Shown: positions 5,788-6,344 of the stretch, piece after piece
Layout of the letters: every line of letters begins with the position of its first letter
Position numbering within the stretch: the stretch's first letter is position 1
NCBI GenBank assembly: GCA_024641835.1
Contig: JAHECH010000270.1
Span: forward strand, 1-6,344
Direction of reading: 5' to 3'
Length of the DNA stretch: 6,344 nt
Source: Deltaproteobacteria bacterium
GTDB taxonomy: Bacteria > Desulfobacterota > DSM-4660 > Desulfatiglandales > HGW-15
The notes under the pieces: model-generated
Seen by the model: the letters and a program-made list of their open reading frames with translations, nothing else
Databases searched by the model: none
What the model was told of the DNA's origin: nothing
Position numbers and translations under genes: made by a program

Positions 5788-6344
5788 GGGTTTTGGATTC
5801 CCATCTTCAGGACAATGATACACGCCCACTCTTGTTCATGGAAGACCTGAATGCTCTGAAATCCATATCCGGCCAGTTTCTCCGTCACCCTCTCAACCTG
5901 TTCTCTCAAAAGCCCCGAGAGGATCAGCCATCCTTGCGGCTCAAGAAGGCGAGGGAAATGAGGCATGAGTTGCAAGATAACGTCCAGGGTGAGATTGGCT
6001 GTCACAACATCGAAGGACTCGGCCGTGGTTTCGACAGGCGTCGAAGAGAGTTCAATCGTTACCGGAGGCTCGTTCAAGGCGATGCTCTTCTCGGCCCAGC
6101 GTAAGGCCTCTAGATCGGTATCCAGAGCAAGAACCCTCCTGGCGCCCAGTTTGGCGGCATATATAGCCAGGATGCCACTGCCAGTGCCGATGTCAAGCAT
6201 CGTCCAGGGCTTATCCGTGCGGAACTTTTCCATGGATTCGAGACACATCCGTGTCGTGGGGTGTTGGCCCGTACCAAAGGCCGGCCCCGGATCGACGCGG
6301 ATCACCTGGGGACCGGGTTCGACGGGGATGGGTTCCCAGGCAGG
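5784..6344 (-). CDS. prmA: Ribosomal protein L11 methyltransferase PrmA (5' part outside window)
   Basis: PrmA transfers methyl groups from S-adenosylmethionine to ribosomal protein L11. The visible 186 residues are the C-terminal catalytic domain; the first 100 or so residues lie beyond the right edge. The frame stays open to base 6344 and begins PAWEPIPVEP, the usual P-x-W linker, so the GTG at 6305 (Val within VIRVDPG) is not a start. Motifs in order are DPGPAFGTGQHPTTRMCLE, the class I SAM-binding motif LDIGTGSGILAI with the acidic LALDTD strand after it, and TANLTLDVI, equivalent to the family's ANI motif after strand 4. The gene ends with TGA overlapping the rsmE start GTG. PrmA followed by RsmE is a known pairing in several bacterial lineages. 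Confidence 0.94.
   Translation of the reverse strand, partial: PAWEPIPVEPGPQVIRVDPGPAFGTGQHPTTRMCLESMEKFRTDKPWTMLDIGTGSGILAIYAAKLGARRVLALDTDLEALRWAEKSIALNEPPVTIELSSTPVETTAESFDVVTANLTLDVILQLMPHFPRLLEPQGWLILSGLLREQVERVTEKLAGYGFQSIQVFHEQEWACIIVLKMGIQNP

Noticed and set aside
1..6344. CRISPR arrays, tRNA or rRNA genes, transposase genes, toxin-antitoxin or phage genes
   Set aside because: Nothing in either strand shows the repeats, folds or protein motifs expected of these.

Overview
The window is a 6.3 kb piece of an ordinary, densely packed bacterial chromosome. It holds six protein genes, of which the first and last run off the ends. The mix is a tandem-SPOR envelope protein, an O-antigen-ligase-type membrane protein, a two-subunit ADP-forming acyl-CoA synthetase, and a prmA-rsmE pair. 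Together with strong Shine-Dalgarno sites and moderately high G+C, this suggests a Gram-negative anaerobe, most likely of the Desulfobacterota (former Deltaproteobacteria). That placement is inference from gene content only; there is no rRNA or tRNA gene to confirm it.

Layout. Positions 1-863 (+) carry the C-terminal part of a membrane-anchored protein with a Pro/Lys-rich linker and two SPOR-like domains. After a 98-bp gap, 962-2440 (+) encodes a Wzy/WaaL-like polytopic protein that starts at TTG behind a near-perfect Shine-Dalgarno. These two probably form the end of a cell-surface or exopolysaccharide cluster. They meet, tail to tail and with 47 bp of coding overlap, a leftward operon for ADP-forming acyl-CoA synthetase: alpha subunit 4490-3090, beta subunit 3086-2394. 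Further right, a second leftward unit has prmA (ribosomal protein L11 methyltransferase, entering from the right edge) and rsmE (16S rRNA U1498 methyltransferase), coupled by a 4-base GTGA overlap.

The only sizeable non-coding stretch is 4491-5031. It contains a 247-bp inverted-repeat element (4688-4934, 38-nt arms with 34 matches), a leftward promoter candidate that overlaps its left arm and may drive the acyl-CoA synthetase operon, a three-copy heptamer repeat, and most of one copy of a 24-nt sequence whose other copy lies just ahead of the wzy-like gene. These repeats are the least explained part of the window.

The genes fall into three functional groups: envelope/polysaccharide, energy conservation by substrate-level phosphorylation, and ribosome modification. 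I see no defence system, mobile-element gene, CRISPR array or biosynthetic cluster, and no convincing evidence of an entirely new system.
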